64,000 bases of DNA. It comes from Megalonaias nervosa (Eukaryota; Mollusca; Bivalvia; Unionida; Unionidae). The position numbers and the translations under genes were made by a program. Positions within the stretch are counted from its first letter, which is position 1. Each line of letters opens with the position of its first letter. Where the stretch lies: assembly GCA_016617855.1 (NCBI GenBank), contig JAECUM010001705.1, positions 1-64,000 of the forward strand, in the 5' to 3' direction. Below the pieces are notes generated by a model, which had not been told where the DNA came from, did no database searches, and worked only from the letters and a program-made list of their open reading frames with translations. Of the stretch, positions 32,122 through 44,828 are shown piece by piece.

Positions 32122-32972
32122 AATGCATTGCATTTTTGTTTGTTTAGAAGATGTTTATCATCGAAAACCATGGAGTGCTTTTCACAATACTTGAGGCAAA
32201 ATTCCCCTTGTCTTGTTTTGGATAGTCTTGTGAGACACATGATCTGGTGTTACCAAGTTGGAGGGAGTAGGGTGGGGGTCAAGGTACATTTGGGTATTGC
32301 CAAGTTATCTCTCATTTAGCATATGTGAATTGCCGGTTTTCTCCATCATGCTGTCATCATGTTTAGGACTTTATTTTGCAGGACTAATTATATTAAAGAC
32401 TTAAATAATGTTGTAGAGGTATTATCAAAGGATTTTTTTGTCATGAATTGCAATATGCCCCTTGGCAATTAATTAACAAAAAATAATTTGTCGAATATTC
32501 TGTCAAAAACATGGGTCATATTCCATCATAGACCAAGTAATTCGCCATATCAGTTAAGGCTGTGTTATAATGGTGACTACAAACAGTGGTCTTCATGATG
32601 TGTAAAACCTGCCTATTGAACAAACAAAACGGATTTCCATGGAAAGGTACCAAGGAAAGTCCAATAGTTAATATGTGTAGTTAAGATTAAAGATGAAGCA
32701 GATGACTTGTTAGCAATGCTCATAATACCCAATTATGCAGCAAACAGTGATGAATTTTTAAAAGTTGATATGGTTAAGAGATTAACAGGAATTGATTGGG
32801 GATTTTTTTTTTTCATTTTAAATACTTGTTTTAGAAAAATGTACTTTTTGAATTTTAGTGTATGCATTACAAAATGAAAGTTTCTTGAAAATTGGTTCAA
32901 AAGAATGTAACTTGCATACTCCAGATGATATTGTTTATGGAAAATATCAGTCATGTTAGGGATACATAGCTA
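32122..32972. other. Host intron DNA between the two pogo copies
   Basis: No supported gene or repeat. Confidence 0.4.
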
Positions 32973-34074
32973 CCGTATTTACCATATATATTGGGATACG
33001 ATACAATAATTATTTTTTTCCTGTCCCAGAATTTATAGTGAAACTTTTTTTCACCTAGGTCATATGTCCCAAGACTTACGAAACAAAATAAATTTGTACT
33101 GCATTTGTCCCCCACCACCTGCTCGTTGCAATAAAATAGATAAACAAAATGCTTATTTGATAATAAAAAGAAATAAACTAACCTTGTATTGTTATCATTT
33201 ATTCCTTTTTTTCAACATGAGCATTAAAGAATAAAATATATCCACGAAATACACATATGTAGAATAGGCTTCCTTACTGTAGCATATATCTCTTATGTCC
33301 GATAACACGCCAAGTTGTTCATTGACATAAACATTGCAAAACAAATTGTGTTTGGTTGTGCTCAAAGGTTTGAATATGTTGTCCGACTGAAAACTGGGTC
33401 TAACAAAATTGCAGACGAGGGAAATAATCAACCGATATCTTGAAGACAACTGTCATTCATGCATGACACGGTGTTAGGTGCTAAATAATCAACATTGAAT
33501 TATATCCAGGTCTACTGTATGACAGTATTTCGCAAATAAAAACACTTTCACTTGAGTGTAAGTGACAATCTTTTCGCCAGCACATGATACAAAAGTATCA
33601 TTACTATTTACCCGCCGACATCAATTCTCCTTTGTATTAATTATTGCTACAGATGCCAAGCACATAGAAGTCCAGGTGGTGAATAAACACAACTGGCAGC
33701 GAGCAGTAAACTCCTTCTTTGAACTTACCAACAGGACATCGAAGACAAAGGTTATTTTTATTACAAAGCAAACCAACCTCAAACACTGACTTTGGTTACC
33801 AGTACTTTTTTTTTTAAAGGATATCAATACAAAAGTTATTTTATTGCAAAGCAAGCCAACCTTGGAAGCCGACTATGGATTCTTTTAAGTGCGCCAATTT
33901 TTTTTATTTGAATATACAAACTAAGATAGCTGAGATACGGAAGCAAACTCTGGTTCCTTTTCACGGGTATTCATGGGAATTTTGAAAATAAACTGAAACA
34001 GAAAATAAACTGAAACAGTGGAACAAATTTTAAACTGACACAATATAGTGCTTCATGCACGGACGTCGAAGACC

Positions 34075-35570
34075 CAGTGTTGCCCAGAATATTTGGAGAA
34101 AATAAAATCATGCGATGAATTCGTGAAGGCCAGAAGAGAAGCAGATGATTTCGCAAATGAAAGGGAAATAATCAACCGATATGTTGAAGACAACTGCCAT
34201 TCACGCATGACACAGTGTTGGGTGCAGAATAATCAAGACTGAATTATATCCAGGTCTACTGTATGACAGTATCTTGCAAATGAAAATCATTATTTGAAAA
34301 CACATTCACTTGAGTGTAAGTGACAATCTTTTTGCCAGCAGGGGTTACAAAAGTATCATTACTATTTACACGCTGACATCAATGCCCCTTTGTATTAATT
34401 ATTACTACAAATGCCAAGCACATAGAAGTCCAGGTGGTGAATAAATACAACTGGCAGCGAGCAGTAAACTCCTTTGAACTTAACAACAGGATATCGAAGA
34501 CAAAGGTTATTTTTATTACAAAGCAAGCCAACCTCAAACACTGACTTTGGATACTCTGAAGCCATTTTTTTTTTAAGGATATCAATACAAAGGTTATTTT
34601 ATTGCAAAGCAAGCTGACCTAGGAAGCCAACTATGGATTCTTTTAAGTGTGCCGATTTTTTTTTTATAATTTGAATATACAAAGGCTGCCAAGATGTGGA
34701 GGAAACTTTTGTTCCTTTTCACCGGTATTCACAGGAATTTTGAAAATAAATTGAGTGTGCGTGAGTCTGTGATTTGGATTTTTAATGTGGCTATAACAAT
34801 TTTTCAGTCATATCGCTACAATGTCTGGAGTTTGGCAGTTTTATAGTGATGTCTAGCACTGGGGCATCATGCCGCAGACATGTAGCATCATGTCCCACCC
34901 AGTCACATTATCCTGACACCAGGCCGACCAGTCCTAATACTAACCTCTTAATGCTGAACGCCAAGTGAAGCAGCTGTTAGTACCATTTTTGTAAGCCTTT
35001 GGTATGACTTGGCCGGGGGTCGAACCCACGACCTCCTGCATCCGAGGCAGACACTCTAAACGCTAGGCCACCGGAGCGGTCGAAAATAAATTTAAATAAT
35101 GGAACAGTTTTTAAAGTGACACAATATAGTGCTTCGTGCACGGACATCAATGACCCAGCGTCACCCAGAATATCTGGAGAAAATAAAATCATGTGATGAA
35201 TTCGTGAAGGCCAGAAGCTAGGCAGATGATTTAGCCGACAATATGATCATTAACATGGATGAAATTCTAGTGTACTTTGATTGCATTCCTGGATGGACTG
35301 ATGATAAGATGGGGGTAAAAAGTGTGAGAATTAGCAAGACTGGTGCATATTTGAAAAAATCTGACTTTAGTCCTTGCAGTTTCCGCTTCAGGTGATGTGT
35401 TGCCTCAAACAATTTTTCACGGTATGAGAAAGCTAAAAAAAATACTCATGCACTGAAAGAATGGGTCTTACATGTGCAGGAGAAAGGTTGTGTTGATGAA
35501 ATGCTGCTGATTAAAGAGTTTTATCTCAAGTACACAGTTTTATATTATTTAAAATAAAATTTCAGTTGGA
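34075..35570 (+). pseudogene. pogo/Tigger-type transposase remnant
   Basis: Fragments YLEKIKSCDEFVKARREADD (34095-34155, repeated near 35165-35225), then IINMDEILVYFDCIPGWTDD (near 35250-35307; the N-MDE-x-x-VYFD type catalytic Asp segment), KMGVKSVRISKTGAYLKKS and LKEWVLHVQEKGCVDEMLLI (near 35455-35512). Catalytic-domain parts of the family in order, with frameshifts. The duplicated middle and the SINE split it. Confidence 0.7.
34753..35081 (-). mobile_element. tRNA-derived SINE (family 1), full length
   Basis: On the minus strand it starts with a tRNA-like head: GTGGCCTAGCGTTTAGAGTG (A box) and GTGGGTTCGACCCCCGG (B box). The direct repeat GAAAATAAATT flanks it (34742-34752 and 35082-35092). 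The body matches the fragment at 7037-7175. Confidence 0.85.
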
Positions 35571-35740
35571 GTGCATTTTTCAATATGTAATTTTCGAATG
35601 ATTTAAAATGTGTCTCACAACTTACCACTCGAAAAAAACTGATGTGTCCCAGAACATAAAGTGCACAAAAGAAATTACTTTTAAAATTAATTTATGGTAT
35701 CCCAACAAATACGGTGTCCCAGCATATACGGTAAATATGG

Positions 35741-37249
35741 TAACCTAGGGACTGAAAGATCTTTGGCTCAGTCAGTCTAGTATTAAAAGTTTGTTCCTGC
35801 CTAGAATAAACTCACATAAAAACAGTGGTTTAAAAATATAAAGTATAGAAGTTAATGAAGTTAATTAGCTAAGTTTGATTGTGTGAAAGGTTGTTTTCCA
35901 AAACCTATTTTTTTAACCTTTCCAACACCAGTTGTAGGTAATTACAAACTGAGACCAGTTTCTTTTCCCTCTGGTAATTTATTGTCATTGGAGGCAACAC
36001 ATATCCTGGTGCAGAAGTTTATTAGTAATGAAGAGTGAAAACAAAGTGTATGAATGAGCTTGATCAAAGTAAATGGAAACAGAATTTTGGTAGAAAGTAC
36101 AGACTTTCATCAAACAAAGTCAGCAACATTCTGAACAAAACATCCTTTTCATTAAGGAGAAATGCTTGTCAGCACTGAATTGGTGATTGGAAGATTCATT
36201 GGACTTGTGTAAATTTTCACTCAATATTTCAAATTTCACAAGTGAAATTCCACCTCTTGTAACTAATATAGGTCTTAGATCAGTTTAAGAACCTGTGGAA
36301 GTTGAGATAATTGTTCAGTTCTTAAAATGTCTAGAAATTATTGCCATGGAAACAAGCTGAGAAATGTACTTCATTATATTTTCGTACAAGCAAAATCATC
36401 ACAAAATGCTCCATAGATCAGGAAGTTTTAAATAAAATTAATTTTGAATTTCACATGTGATGTTTAGCAGGTAACAACATTATTGTCACTTGATCAAGTT
36501 ATTTTCAGTGTTAGTACCAATGTAAATTTATAAGTCACTAAAGTGCTTTAGCAATATATCGAAGATGTTTGGATTGCTGTAGCAATGTACATGTATCAGG
36601 AAATTGGCTTCATCGCAATGTAAAATATTTTAAAATTGTGTAGAATTCCAGATTTCAGAATTTACTCTTAAAAATGATGCTCCTATCACCCAAGAGAATT
36701 ACTTTAGATCCAGGTTCATTCTGCATCACATAGTGGAAAACTTTACATCAGGAATTTATAATCGGTATAAATTTTGTGGAGCTTGGTACTTCAAAAATTG
36801 TGTTCCACAGTAGTCTGAGCATAATGCGATACATACCATGGTATTCTACAGTTATATTAGGGACAAACAATCCGATATTCTGGAGGAGTCTGACCCTAAT
36901 TTTTTTTTAAAAATTGCCATTGATTAATAGTTGGGGAAAAATCTTAACTTTGATTTATAGAAAAATAAAACTGTATTATATAGATTATATTATCTGAAGA
37001 AAAAAAAAAATTCTTGAGATAAAAAGAAAATTAAATATTGTAGCTCAAACACTGAATCACAGCTGTCACCACCAACCCATCCCACCCCTGCCAACCATCA
37101 AATTGAATGGTCTGTGCCATATAGTAGGTGAATTTGTCATGTGCGTTATAATTGTTGAACAATTTGTAATCTAAAAGATGTGGCTAGAGTGGAATGAGTT
37201 AGGTTACACTGTAGCTGACACCATGTGGTAGACATTGTGCTGACATTAG
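35741..37249. other. Host intron DNA
   Basis: AT-rich; no gene, terminal repeat or RNA seen. A poly-A/T tract lies near 36995-37010. Confidence 0.4.
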
Positions 37250-37332
37250 AGAGCTTGTTGATAAAAATAGGAAGTCTTGATACTGAAGCCTGCACAGTTG
37301 ATATAATAGGCAGGGAAGCTTCGAGTGGCAAG
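37250..37332 (+). CDS. Tentative internal exon of the zinc-finger gene
   Basis: The reading SLLIKIGSLDTEACTVDIIG then REASSGK is open and ends at a donor AAG|GTATTT. The acceptor TGACATTAG|AG is weak. The phase (1 to 0) fits the next candidate at 38093. Confidence 0.4.
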
Positions 37333-38092
37333 GTATTTATCAGAGAGGGTCAGTAAACATAAAACACTTTTGCAACAAATGAGAAAATATTTAGTGGACT
37401 TGAGAATTATATAAATAAATGCTTTCTTGAAAATCTTTGGATGATTTGCTGTCTTATAAAGGAATACATGCACTTAACCACTTAACATACACTCGTAAAT
37501 AATTATAATAAGCCTTTTGTTTGAAGCTGAACTTTTTTTTTCCAAAAGTTGGATTTGGTCCAAATATCTTTAACCAAACCCAATTTGGTCATTACATTGA
37601 CATATGTGGCACGTTTCAAACATGTGATTAAAGGAGCATAATTGTATTATTCAAAATTAATTTGTGATAATGTCAACAGTTTTTTTACAGAAATTAATTG
37701 TTTTAATTATTTTGTAATGAAAACATGCAGTTACTATCATCAAATTTGTAACAGGATTTCTTGGAAATTTCTGTACTTTCTTTACTCTTGCAAACTACTG
37801 AAGTACGAGTACAATGGAAAAGTACCATGGTATGTACCACTGGAAAAATAAAATAAAGTGGTAAACCAGTATATGGGTAATACTGTGCACCTCAAAAATT
37901 GTGTCTTTAGGACTCAAAGGGGTCCCTGTAAAAGTTATAATCAGTCAGGGATGCATTAAGGGAAGCCCCCAGCCAAATTCTACATCTTCATGTGGGGGAA
38001 AACAGTGGCAAGGACATTGTTGGGGATCAAAAGTTCAATATTCAAGATAGGTTTAAAATTTTATATGTAAAATATTTTCTTTTTACCAGTAG

Positions 38093-38213
38093 TGTAACCT
38101 GAAAATGGAAACTTACTTGATGATGTTATATGTGACACTTGAACAAGAGAATGCCATAAGAGAGTTGTTTATGCAGAAAGGATGGTGCCTGATGAAAATA
38201 GATGATGGAAAAG
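38093..38213 (+). CDS. Probable internal exon of the zinc-finger gene
   Basis: The acceptor (TTTTCTTTTTACCAGTAG) and donor (AAAAG|GTAGAC) bound 121 bp reading NLKMETYLMMLYVTLEQENA then IRELFMQKGWCLMKIDDGK. It ends with one base of a codon and so joins in frame to the last exon at 41587, giving Asp at the junction. Confidence 0.5.
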
Positions 38214-40235
38214 GTAGACAAATTTTTATTTTTCTGGTTTATTAAATTCTTAGGACAAGATTATAGTAAGTTGCTTCTTTTATCAGACCTATTGTGTAAT
38301 GATGGGCCTTCTAGGCTTTTAGGTATGGGACTTCCAAATTTTCATTTCCATACTTCCAGGAATTGAAAATTAATGAAACTCTGGATAATGACCAATGGTT
38401 TTCTGTTTTCCCAAGACAGCAAATAGCATATTCTTTCTAAATTCTTGACAAGTGATCAACTTTGATTAAAATGTATCCCACAAGTCCTGTAGAATAGGAT
38501 AAGGCTATTTTAATAAATATTGTTTTCTTCATATCCCATACTGTACACATAACTGTGGAAATAGACTTCCATAATGATGGGGAGTCTTTGGATACTGCAA
38601 AAAAGTTGGGAAACTCTTAATTGTTTTCAAAATAATTCTTTTTTGTTTGTCAAAGTTGGGAAACAGGACTATGCAATTGTTTCATGTACTATAAGTCTTT
38701 GGATGCCTAAGACATTTTTTTCTACTGATCATGCACCATATTTTATCGTAATGTTTATTTTTTAGAAAAAGAAAGTCGTCATGGTTTTAAAGGGACTATC
38801 TTTATGAATTACTAGCTGGAAATCTTATAAATTAATATAATTTGTTTGAAAAAAATCAATAAATATATATAATTTTCCTGATATTATTTCCTCCTTTTTC
38901 AGATATGTATATTTTCATCAGATGATTACAGGCATTAAACATTAACATGATGTTGCACCCATATTAACATTAATTTCTTGCTTTTTTGCACTAGTTAATA
39001 TTGTCAGTTTATGCATTATTATTATTGTTGAAAGTCACCAATAATTATTTTTACTGCTTTGAAATTTTAAATAACTAATTAAAATGTAACAGTATTACAA
39101 CAGTGAAAAGTGTTTGGTTCATCGCTTGCATTTGCTGACTTTGTTTACATCATAGGGTCACTGCATATTCATTGAAGATTTTAAGTTGTGCTGAAAAAAG
39201 TACATCTCTTGATTTCAAACCATAAACACCGCTGAACTTCAGTAATGTCGAATGTAAAAAAAGTCTCAGAAATAATACTTTCATAATAAATAATTGCAGT
39301 GGTAAGGCAGTGAAGGTTTGCTTTGATGTAAGCAACCTTAAATAAGTACCTGTTTATACAGCTGTGTTACTGATGCTAATATTATATAGTAAAAGTCAAT
39401 TACAGATTTTAAAATAGTTATTGGATTTAATGCTGTGGAACAAAAGGGTACTGGCAATGCCTCAAGACAAAATTTTCTCTTAACTCAACCCAGTTTCAGG
39501 GTTTAAACAGTTAACTGACTTGGATAGCTGTTGTAAAACAAGAGACAAATATACCAGATATAATCAAAAGAGGACACTGAAACAACCAGCTTGCCAAACA
39601 CAAAAATGTAATAAATAATACGTGGAAAAAAAAGTTTTATCTTTAGCCAAAACATAAAACTAAAAAGTATTGTTGATGATCTAGTCGATCTGGATTCAAA
39701 ATTTTAATTTATATTGTTGTCTTTCTTTTAATGAATATATGACAGTTACATGAATATGTGCTTGTTATGTGTGTAATATATGGACAGATATTCCTTAAAC
39801 ATGGCTTCTTATAGATTTAAGATCACTTATATCAATGAAGAAAGATTGCATAATTTTTTTAAATCATTTGTATCAGTGAAGAAAAGTAGCCCTTGAGCAA
39901 ATGAAATGAAGTAAATAAAACAGCGATTGATCAATGGCTAAAGTGTGATGTGGAAGAATGAGATTTGGTAAAGAAAAATCCCTATGTAATATATTTTAGG
40001 AATAAAGAAGGTTGTAAGTGACCCCAAGCATGACATGCACTTTGTAAATATTATACACTACAGTATGATTACAATTTTCAGTCTCACTTTAGTCACTAAG
40101 AGGCCCTTGAATTGTGAAGTTTCTCTTGAACTTCATTAGCTGTACTGGTCATACATAGATCAGAAGAGCTTATGGGATGGTTGGTTGACTCATTTGTTGT
40201 CTGTCAGTCTGTTAGCACAAATTTGAGTTGAAACA

Positions 40236-40237
<2 letters not shown>
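38214..40237. other. Intron DNA of the zinc-finger gene
   Basis: AT-rich, without a supported exon or known repeat. Confidence 0.4.

Positions 40238-40263
<26 letters not shown>
40238..40263. repeat. (CA)n microsatellite
   Basis: Thirteen CA units. Confidence 0.9.
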
Positions 40264-40266
<3 letters not shown>

Positions 40267-40311
40267 TCATTCAATGGCTTAGTTGGTCTTATGAAAATTA
40301 TGCTGTTTGAA

Positions 40312-41200
40312 CATCCAGTATGATCAGCACAGTGGCCATCTTGAAAATCTTGCTATTACTACCTCTCCTAAATGGATGGTCATATTAACATGGGGTTTAC
40401 TAACTGACTTTATGATGTCTAGTTTGTCCTAAATGAAAATGGTGCATATCTGATGCCCAGTATGGTCAGCACAGTGGCCATCTTGAAAATCTTGTTATCG
40501 CTACTCTTCCAGAATGGATTGTTGTATCAGCATGGGGTTTCATTTAAAATATTTATTATGATATATAGTTGATACTAAATCAAAATAGTACCAATCTAAT
40601 GTCCAATATGTCCACCATGACGGCCATCCTGAAAATCTTCTTGTTGCTATTCATGAATGGATGGTCATATCAGCATGGGGTTTTCACCAAAATTTTTTAT
40701 AATGTCTAGTTGGTCCAAAATAAAAATGGTGCTAATCTGACATTCAATATGGCCACCACTGCAGCCATCTTAAAAATCTTGTTATCACAACTCTACTTGA
40801 ACAGAAAGTCATATTGATATGGGATTTTTCACAGGAAGATTTCATACAATGTCCAGTTGGTCTTAAATTTAAAGTGGTCCCAATCTTATGTCCAGTATGA
40901 CCACCACAGCCACCATTTTGAAAATCTTGTCTATTACTACTCTTCCTGAATGAAAGGTCATATCTTGAAAATATTGTTCTCTCTACTCCTCTCCAAGTGA
41001 ATGTCTGTATCAACATTGGGTTTTTGCCATTAGACTTCTTATGATACCTAGTTGATCCTGTCAAAAATGGTGCCAGTCATAGTATGATTAGCATGATGAC
41101 TATCTTAGAAATCTTGTTGTCATCATGGATGATCATTATGACATTGGGTTTTCACCAAAAGACTTCTAATGATGTCTTCTTTGACCTAAATGAAAATCTT
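40312..41200. repeat. Degenerate tandem repeat, period about 145 bp
   Basis: Units start near 40316, 40458, 40604, 40745, 40893 and 41080, each with CAGTATG-x-x-CA...GGCCATCTTGAAAATCTTG, then ATGG-x-TCATAT-x-A-x-CATGGGGTTT. Identity between units is moderate. It lies in the last intron of the zinc-finger gene. Confidence 0.8.
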
Positions 41201-41586
41201 CAGTTCCTAGAAAGTCATTTCACCCAGTAGAGTGTCAATCCCTCTGAAGGACTCTTGTTGTATTTCATGTTGGAGAAATTAGTTCGTATGCAGATACAAA
41301 ATAATAACATATAAACAATCATATATTGACACAGCAATTGAACAATAAGTGATCTCTGTGATGTAACATGTGGTGATCTTGCTAAATTTTTCTTGTAATC
41401 TTTGTATCTGTAAGTATTGAGACACCAAAAAGGTTATAGTTTTATGTGCATGCAAGTGTTGAGACACCAAAAAGATTATAGTTTTATGTGCATGTTAGTC
41501 TTGGTACACCAAAAGTAACAAGTATTTTTTCATGTTATTACAGTACACTGTGTATGCTTCAAGGAATTTTTCCTTGTTAATTTCAG

Positions 41587-42605
41587 ATGCAGGTAAAGAA
41601 GACCATCAGAAGAGTATGGAAGAAGTAAAGAAACAGGTTCTTTATCCCAAGATCTTTTCTAAATCACCTAACATTCCTGCACAGAACAATTGCAGAACAA
41701 TTGTGCAAAGTGCTGATCTTGTGAAACCTCTTGAAATTTTAAACTCTGACAGTGTTTCCTTAAATCCAAATGTGTCAAAGTTTATATTAATTAAAGACAA
41801 AAGTACTGGCAAACTGATAGTATCTCAGACTCCCGTTGCAGAACCAGATGCTTCACCAGTGAAACAAGCAAAGCTGTCACATTCAGTTACTATGGAAATA
41901 GATCAAGATTCTAATAAGTTCATAAAAGACTTTTCCTCCCATATTATTGAACAAGTTAGTTCTGGAGGTGTAACTAAGGAAACTAAGTTATCTAGGTTAG
42001 ATATAGATGATGACGATTCAGTTTTGCAGAATTTTGACATTCATTATGAAGAAGTGAACACAGTGGATGATTCTGGTGGTTCTTTAGAAATAATAAATAA
42101 TGAGAAAAAATGCAGATTACTCAGCGGTGCTCCTAGAGAACCCAAAGCTGTCTCATCTATCAAGTCACCGCCTAAAATACACAATTTTGACCCGACTATG
42201 GTTCAGGGAAGGGACAAAAAGGGAAAATTTACTACAGAAAAAGTCCCTGGAAGTGGAAAATCCCTTGGAACAGAGGATAATCAGTTCTTTCTGACATGCA
42301 AAGACTGCAAGAAAAGGTTACCATCTCATCAATTCAACTGTCACAAGGACAGGGGAGAATGTGTTGTTAAGTGTACATGTTGTGGGGCTATTTTTGAAGG
42401 GAAAGACTTGGCCAATTACAAAGCTCATGTGAAAACTCATTGCAAGTGTGAGCTATGTCACAGCATGTTTATGATTGAATCAGATCTTAAAATCCATATG
42501 AAAACTCATGTAGGACAAAGAATGTTTGCATGTACATGTGGAGCTATGTTTGCCAGTGTTTTTGATTTAAATGCCCACTCTTGTTCAGTGAAGAATACAA
42601 AATAG
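41587..42605 (+). CDS. Last exon of a C2H2 zinc-finger protein gene
   Basis: Acceptor CTTGTTAATTTCAG at 41573-41586; stop TAG at 42603-42605. The first 220 residues are acidic and low-complexity, as in the regulatory part of a nuclear factor (DIDDDDSVLQNFDIHYEEVN). The C-terminus holds zinc fingers: CKDCKKRLPSHQFNCH, CTCCGAIF...HVKTH, CELCHSMFMIESDLKIHMKTH (shown to 20 residues: CELCHSMFMIESDLKIHMKT) and CTCGAMFASVFDLNAHSC. Probably a DNA-binding nuclear protein. The open frame extends back to 41532, but the splice acceptor and upstream exons indicate that is intron. I cannot name an orthologue. It is convergent with DDX41. Confidence 0.8.
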
Positions 42606-43180
42606 TTGTTTCAATTAAGGAGTGTTAATTTTTTCTTCTCAAAACAAGAGTACCATAAAATTTTCAGTGTTACATTGAGCATCTGTCACAAACATGTTGT
42701 GACCAGGAGACATCTGGTGGAAGTAACTTAGGGCTGTTCCATTTACACATACATGCTACCTAGGGAAGGCAGTTTTTAATAAATACTTTGATTTCACCGA
42801 GTTCTTATTAAAATGATAAGAAAATTCTAAATTACATCTATGGGTGATTACCCCACTTTAAAACTGCCTTCCCTGTGTCCCATGTATGTTTTAATGGAAC
42901 AGCCCTTAGTTCTTGGGCATCAATCAACATGTTTCATTTTCTGTTTTCAACATCAACATAACTGCCAATTCATAGGATGTCAGTATTTTCAAATTCTTCA
43001 ATGCTATCGTTTTTAATGCACCGGTAATGAGTTCTATCAAAATTTAAATATACATAGAAGACAATTTATTTTGTTAATTGTGTTAATTATGTTCTTATTA
43101 ACCTCTGTTTCAAGTACACATGATTGAATTTAGTTACTTGTCTTTACTTTCACGAGTAAAATAAAATTGTACTGCTTGTG
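42606..43180 (+). other. Probable 3' untranslated region of the zinc-finger gene
   Basis: Non-coding DNA after the stop; a possible polyadenylation signal AATAAA lies at about 43160. It includes the MITE at 42731-42905. Confidence 0.4.
42731..42905. mobile_element. MITE with TTA target duplication, copy 1 (PIF/Harbinger-like)
   Basis: Ends GGGCTGTTCCATTTACACAT and TTTTAATGGAACAGCCC are inverted; TTA flanks both sides. Inner arms AGGGAAGGCAGT and ACTGCCTTCCCT also pair. No coding capacity. A second copy is at 50594-50764. Confidence 0.85.
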
Positions 43181-43599
43181 TTTTGTCCTTTCACGTACAT
43201 GGATATTTGTTGTCACTTTCTGCCATGATTGTGAAAGATAGAAAAATCTTATTGTAGATATAAAATTTCTAGTCAGACCATTTATGCCTCAGTTTTACTT
43301 AAAGTAGTAATTCAGTAATGAAGGCAAAAGTTTGAATGGATTTAAATACTTTGTAGCTGAATTTACTTTCCACACATTAAGTTCAATAAACATTTTGGCA
43401 TTAAAAAAAGCAGTAATTAACATTCTTGAAAAATACATGTTTGTAACTGAGACAGACTGCTCCATTAGCAGCTGTTGTTTATGTTTTGTACTCAGTGGAC
43501 TTTATTTTACTTTATGTGCAATCACAAAATATGCCAAATCATGTTTGAATGAGGAGTCAAATCTAAGTCGGGCTGCCTTATTATTTGATTGCTGCCAAA

Positions 43600-43920
43600 A
43601 AATAGCGATTGAAACAAAATCCCTTCAACATGATTCAGCAATTCCAAATTTGACACACTACCTCAGCAGTGGATTGTGGAACAAAAATAGTCTTAGAATT
43701 TGAATTTTTGTTCATTTTGTAATGTTAAAATTGAGTTATGTACATAAGTACAAGAAAATCATGTGAACAAATAAATACATGGGACAACAGTTCCTAATTT
43801 GACATACTAGCCCAGCATGGATTATGGAAGGAAAGTGGTCTCAAAATTTGAATTTTTGTTCTTTTAGCCATGATAAAATTTGGTTATGTACATAAAATTT
43901 CCATAGCAGAATAATGATTT
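43600..43920. repeat. Two-unit direct repeat, about 150 bp
   Basis: CAATTCCAAATTTGACACACTA...GAATTTTTGTTCATTTTG...GTTATGTACATAA is repeated as CAGTTCCTAATTTGACATACTA...GAATTTTTGTTCTTTTAG...GTTATGTACATAA. Non-coding. Confidence 0.65.
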
Positions 43921-43989
43921 TTGTTGAACCCATGCTGATGGAAAGTGAGACACAGTGGTCACTCTTCAGCAGGTAGAATCAATGATTTT

Positions 43990-44520
43990 GTACATCCAAT
44001 GTTGCCTTGAAGAAAAACAAACCAATTTTTCTCCAGTATCAGCATCACCGTCACCAGTTGAAAGTTTTGGTTAAAGTTTGTCATTTGAATGCATTTCCAG
44101 AACCACTTGATTAAGCCTCACCATACTTAACAGAAATTATTATGAGGCTAAAATAATTCATTTTGTGGCATGCTTGCTTGCACATTTTAGCTTGGGATGA
44201 AGGTCCCAGTCACAGAAAATTTGATTAAAGGTTTTTATTCAATTTGCTAAAGTTTTCAATAGATTCTCATCATACCTGGCATGAATCATTATGAAGCTAA
44301 ACAAATTTAATGTATGACTACTCACTATCCCAATGACATTGGGATCAAGGTCACAGTCGAAGAAAATTTGCTTTAAGATTTTGGTGTATTTTTTAAAATT
44401 TTCTTACATTTCCCTAACCCATTATTGGATTTTCGTTCACACATTTGAGGAATCATTATATAGCTAAAACAATTCATTCTGCAACATGCTCACGCAACCT
44501 TTTGATCTTGTTATTTGTCT
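43990..44520. repeat. Degenerate tandem repeat between the convergent genes
   Basis: Recurring segments of about 140-160 bp: GTCACAG...AAATTTG-x-TTAA, then CTCA-x-CATACCTGG/TAACAGAAT-x-ATTATGA-G-GCTAAA. At least three diverged units. Confidence 0.5.
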
Positions 44521-44828
44521 GTACTAGTTTGGCTTGGGAATTGTTGCCCCTTGAATAGACAAGGCTGCTCACCGAGTACATGAGGGTGATTCCCCAGTTT
44601 CAACACTTATCACCAAAGAAAAACCCCTCAGAATTTGTTAGAAACTTCTATTCCCTGATTTTTCACCACATTTTCTGTGAGTTAAATCCAGGTCTATATT
44701 GATTTGTTGGAAAACATGTGTAACTTCACACAAAGTAGGAAGTGCACAGAGCACATGCACAAAATTCCATTGCCAACATAACTTTTATATGGATGTACAA
44801 AAATCAATATACATATGAGTATGTACCA

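Larger units (their letters stand above)
32973..35740 (+). mobile_element. pogo/Tigger-like DNA transposon, copy 2 (plus orientation)
   Basis: Left end CCGTATTTACCATATATATT at 32973 and right end ATACGGTAAATATGG at 35740, both next to TA. The terminal 50-150 bp match copy 1 in inverted orientation. It contains an internal direct duplication of about 744 bp (units starting near 33418 and 34162), a SINE (34753-35081) and transposase remnants. Confidence 0.8.

Noticed and set aside
43332..43703. A 123-codon plus-strand frame after the zinc-finger gene
   Set aside because: Part of it lies in a two-unit direct DNA repeat, there are no splice or domain signs, and composition looks non-coding.
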